From contig JANBVO010000096.1 of NCBI GenBank assembly GCA_030052745.1, forward strand, positions 1 through 32,726: a stretch of 32,726 bases of DNA, written 5' to 3'. The position numbers and the translations under genes were made by a program. The notes beneath the pieces were generated by a model, which saw only the letters and a list, made by a program, of their open reading frames with translations, made no database searches and was not told the origin of the DNA. This DNA is from Pleurostoma richardsiae (Eukaryota > Ascomycota > Sordariomycetes > Calosphaeriales > Pleurostomataceae). Shown here piece after piece: positions 29,893 to 32,726 of the stretch (position 1 is the first letter of the stretch; each line of letters opens with the position of its first letter).

Positions 29893-30452
29893 ATGACACG
29901 CGAGGCTCGCCTCCTGTTGCCGCATCATCATTATTCCGACATCCCCCACCAGGCGCGACACCGCCGGTCGCGGTCGCACATCGAAGTAGATGATGAAGCC
30001 GATGACGTCCGCCACGGCGACAAGTCCTCATCGCCCGCCTCCGAGCACGCGAAGAGCATGCGCCTCCGCGACTGGTGAAAATGTGCTTCAAGAACCACGC
30101 GCAGGCTGTGCACAACTTCGATCTCAGGCCCAAGGTCAAAAGATGGACGATAACGACGAGATCTGTAGCCCCAGACGAAAGCGCGGCACCCACGACACGA
30201 ATCATCATCCGCCGAAGTATTGAGAAGCCGAAAAGCAGCCGGAAGATCGTCCTCCGGCTAGGCGGGCAGGGAGCCAGGCGGGCTACCAAAAGTCCATATA
30301 CTCCATCCCAGCGTCACAAAATTACATAGGGAACTAAGGACGCAGACGCGACCGAGTCCGCACCAACATCCAAGCGTAAGCCTGATTGGGGTGACACGAG
30401 CCACGCGCAGAAGAGGACAAGGACGGATCGAGGAGACATCAGAGGCGCATGA
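29893..30452 (+). pseudogene. Low-complexity basic/acidic protein remnant, unknown family
   Basis: Three plus-strand frames succeed one another. ATG 29893 gives HRRSRSHIEVDDEADDVRHG ... SPASEHAKSMRLRD with a stop at 30076. A second frame reads GQKMDDNDEICSPRRKRGTH. A third reads TTRIIIRRSIEKPKSSRKIV, then LRLGGQG, to an in-frame TAG (30327-30329), resuming with KDADATESAPTSKRKPDWGD and AQKRTRTDRG to TGA at 30450-30452. The mix of acidic patches and KR-rich nuclear-localisation-like patches suggests a nuclear or chromatin-associated protein, but I recognise no family. A nonsense codon and two phase changes argue for decay. Confidence 0.35.
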
Positions 30453-31361
30453 CGGCCTGAAGACTCACGGTGTTCCGTCGGCACACCCTGAGAGCAGTTG
30501 TCGCCTGATAGAATGGCGAACGGTTCTACTCCTGCATGCCCGCCAGCCTAGAGGACAGTACAGCGAAACGCAACACATATCCGGCTCAGCCAAGGCAGGC
30601 TGCCTGACAAGATGGCTGTGTCATAGCCACACTCTCTAAGGTCATGGCAGAACGTTCTCTTCAGTGTGTATCGAGCATGGTTCACATGGGATTTTGAGAC
30701 CAAATGGATATTGGAAGCCTAACGATTGTCTACTGAGTGGCTGAAATTATCTCAACATTGCTGATTGCACTAAAGATCACCTTTCAATAAAGGGCTCATG
30801 GGGCAGGCACGCAGGCAGATCGACTGTTCTGGGCGAGCATATGCAGATGCCAATAAACGTTGGCTGTATGCTGGTCGGGTTGGCGAACCTAGATGTAGCA
30901 TCGTCGTAGGCAGATAGCGTAGCGTCCGAGACTGGGAGCATTAGGTAGCAGCTGCGTGTCGTCTCTGGTTCAATATTCGAGCTCCGGCGATGAACGCCTC
31001 CGGTTCCGCCTTACAGATCACTCCGCGCTAGGCTTTAGCTAGGGGCCGTAGGTCTCTCTGGTGGGCCTAGGGAGTCAAGGACCGATCCTTTCCAGTTCCT
31101 GTATTGGCAGAGCGGTAGCATGTGCCATGCTCGGTGTTGCTGCAGACTGGGCACACCCCTTGCCGCTCACAAGGAGAACGCGACGACGGCTCTCCCTCCT
31201 GTGCTCAGGCAGAGTCAGATGGGTGAAGATACAGGGTCCGTAGATACACACTTTTCCTCCTTCGGTGGACGTCGGACAAAGCATGGCCCGGTCCTCGCTG
31301 GGTCTGCAGTGCTATCGCCATCCAAAGACGGGGGGCCGGTCTGGCGGCGAGCACTGGACTA
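30453..31361. other. No gene recognised
   Basis: About 0.9 kb with short open frames on both strands and no motif. A sequence related to the GATCCA repeat (ATCCAAAGACGGGG) appears at about 31320. Confidence 0.4.
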
Positions 31362-31644
31362 GATCCAGAATTGGCTCTTTCACGGGAGCCGTTGGTCTGC
31401 GCCTAGAGAGGAAGGTGTCTGGCCGAGATCCAAAACTGGCCCGCCAACTGCCCGATCCATCGAGAGACAGAGCTAACCTGGTACGGAAAGTCGATCCCTC
31501 ATCAGGACGCCGACAACGCGTCGGGCGGGGCGTGAAGCAACGTAATTACCGCAGGGCTGGTGACGCGATGCCGAACCCTGCCAAAGATCCAAAAACGGCT
31601 CTCCAAAACCAGAAGGAGGTTCATTCAGATCCAGATATGGCTCC
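31362..31644. repeat. Four dispersed copies of a degenerate 16-mer GATCCARAWHYGGCYC
   Basis: Copies are at 31362-31377, 31427-31442, 31586-31601 and 31629-31644. The frame 31265-31705 is open across them and reads DPKLARQ, DPKTALQ and DPDMAPA at the last three; the first copy encodes DPELALS in a different phase. This suggests a decayed coding tandem repeat rather than regulatory sites. Confidence 0.55.
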
Positions 31645-32137
31645 TGCATCCCTGGCGGGGCGTGCCTGGCCCGGCTGCGTCGTCAGCGGCCAGCAGACGC
31701 CATGAGCCCATCGTCCACAGCTACTTCTGAGATCCTTGTCGTCCATCGGGGGTTCGGCACGGAGACGGAAGCGTCAGTTCAGTCCGGGGCATCATTCACC
31801 ACGAGTCCCGGGCTTGCTATGAGCTCTTTCTGCGTTGTGATCGGGCGCTGCTGGACGAACAGGAGCCAATAGGCGAAGAGCAAGCGTTCCTACATCTCGG
31901 TGCTTTCTACGCTCCCTATTGGTCAATGACAGCCAAGATCATGGCGTCTACGTCTGGTGATCGCGCTCATACAATACACCCTGCGCATCTGCATATAGGA
32001 GATTCGCGGATAGTCTTAGGTTTGGTGAATCTGGCGGCTGCGGAACGTCGTCTCGTGCTCATTGTGCACCTATCTGGAGCATCTAGATCCGTATCCTGTC
32101 CGCACTGTTCCTCCTCGCCCCCGCTGGCTCGCGTCCG
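31645..32137. other. Upstream part of the DUF3435 locus, not resolved
   Basis: Open plus-strand stretches (such as MSPSSTATSEILVVHRG from ATG 31701, and ACYELFLRCDRALLDEQEPI, about 31815-31875) may be the N-terminal part of the DUF3435 gene, but I could not align them to the family with confidence. Confidence 0.3.
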
Positions 32138-32726
32138 AAGTCCATACCACTGCTCCGGTTCGGTGAAATACGGGTTGTGCTGTCGAGAGACCCCGAGGGC
32201 AGGCCGCATAACATCATGGTCAAATTCACATTGGAGTTCATCACGACGTACCAGGGTGCCAAGGACGCGTAGGTGTGCCGCCGCAGAGGCCCCGGCCCGC
32301 CGCGTCTGCGTCTCCATCTCACGTGCATATGCTGACGAACGTCGGGAACACCGCTCCCCTCCCCGAGACCATGTTCGAGACTAAGTTCAACCTGTCACTA
32401 CTTCTCAGCCACCACGTCTTCTCGGCATCCTCTTCCGACACCGCGCGTTCCGGGAGCCCGAGCTCGTCTCGCCCCGGCAGCTGGACAGCCTCGACATCCA
32501 CCCGGACGAGCTCGAGCTGCGCATACCCCTGCGGCGCGACCTGCACGATGTGTGTCTATTCCGCCGCGCCGTCCGGACCCTGACCGGGTACGACATGTCC
32601 CCGACAGAGCCCATCACCTACGCCATGATGGCGGCGTGGACCAAGAAGATCGGCGAGATCATGGGCCTCGAGATAGGCACGATCCCGTACAACCTGCGCT
32701 ACAACGCAGGCAACGAGTTTGACCAG
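32138..32726 (+). pseudogene. DUF3435 protein (tyrosine-recombinase-related), damaged and cut by the window edge
   Basis: KSIPLLRFGEIRVVLSRDPE and NIMVKFTLEFITTYQGAKDA (32138-32269) match the 'LRYxDIxxxLLRDPEG..' core of DUF3435; a TAG follows at 32270-32272. After about 60 unaligned bases, APLPETMFETKFNLSLLLSH ends in HVF (to 32419). There the frame shifts, consistent with a 4-bp loss within CTTCCTTC, and continues uninterrupted to the edge: LLGILFRHRAFREPELVSPR, LDSLDIHPDELELRIPLRRD, PITYAMMAAWTKKIGEIMGL, IPYNLRYNAGNEFD. The last motif corresponds to the conserved Arg box of the recombinase fold. DUF3435 includes the captain recombinases of Starship elements and many non-captain relatives; which of these this is cannot be told from the fragment. 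Confidence 0.85.

Noticed and set aside
29783-30289. 168-codon minus-strand frame
   Set aside because: Antisense to the KR/acidic remnant; Arg/Gly-rich low complexity without a family match.

Overview
The window looks like nuclear DNA of a filamentous ascomycete (Pezizomycotina; the class was not determined). Evidence: short introns of about 43-84 bp with GT..AG ends, and families typical of these fungi (Ssk1/Mcs4 response regulator, APC/C subunit Cdc16, 2EXR, fungal APH-like kinases, LaeA-like methyltransferases, Zn2Cys6 regulators, kinesin-light-chain-type TPR, DUF3435).

Only a few loci look functional. At the left edge is the 3' end of an Ssk1/Mcs4-type response regulator (2-346, +). At 7.2-10.2 kb a 2EXR-domain ORF (-) is divergent from CDC16 (+). 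CDC16 is intact apart from one apparent +1 G near its C-terminus. An F-box-like gene lies at 15.3-16.4 kb (-), a 73-residue Cys-rich ORF at 24.8 kb (+), and a complete six-exon aldo/keto reductase at 26.6-27.8 kb (-).

Most of the rest is a gene graveyard. Between these loci are frameshifted, nonsense-bearing or truncated remnants: an APH-like kinase (3.0-4.3 kb), a RING/IBR protein (4.9-5.4), an MFS transporter (10.6), a C2H2 finger protein (11.2-11.6), a 2.7-kb coiled-coil/acidic gene (11.9-14.7), a kinesin-light-chain TPR protein (17.4-18.3), a Zn2Cys6 factor (18.6-19.8), an ankyrin protein (20.2-20.7), C- and N-terminal pieces of LaeA-like methyltransferases in opposite orientations (20.9-21.2 and 23.1-23.6), a membrane-protein piece (24.0-24.3) and a sugar-porter tail (25.8-26.1). 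Many keep recognisable splice sites, so they are old genomic copies rather than retrocopies.

The right third (28.4-32.7 kb) looks mobile-element-like. It has diverged direct repeats before a TATA-preceded Gag-like ORF, a basic/acidic low-complexity remnant, a degenerate 16-bp repeat family, and at the edge a damaged DUF3435 (tyrosine-recombinase-related) gene running out of the window. DUF3435 proteins include the 'captains' of Starship elements, so the sequence to the right is the most promising place for an undescribed element. No operon-like cooperation is visible; the intact genes are ordinary single-gene units.
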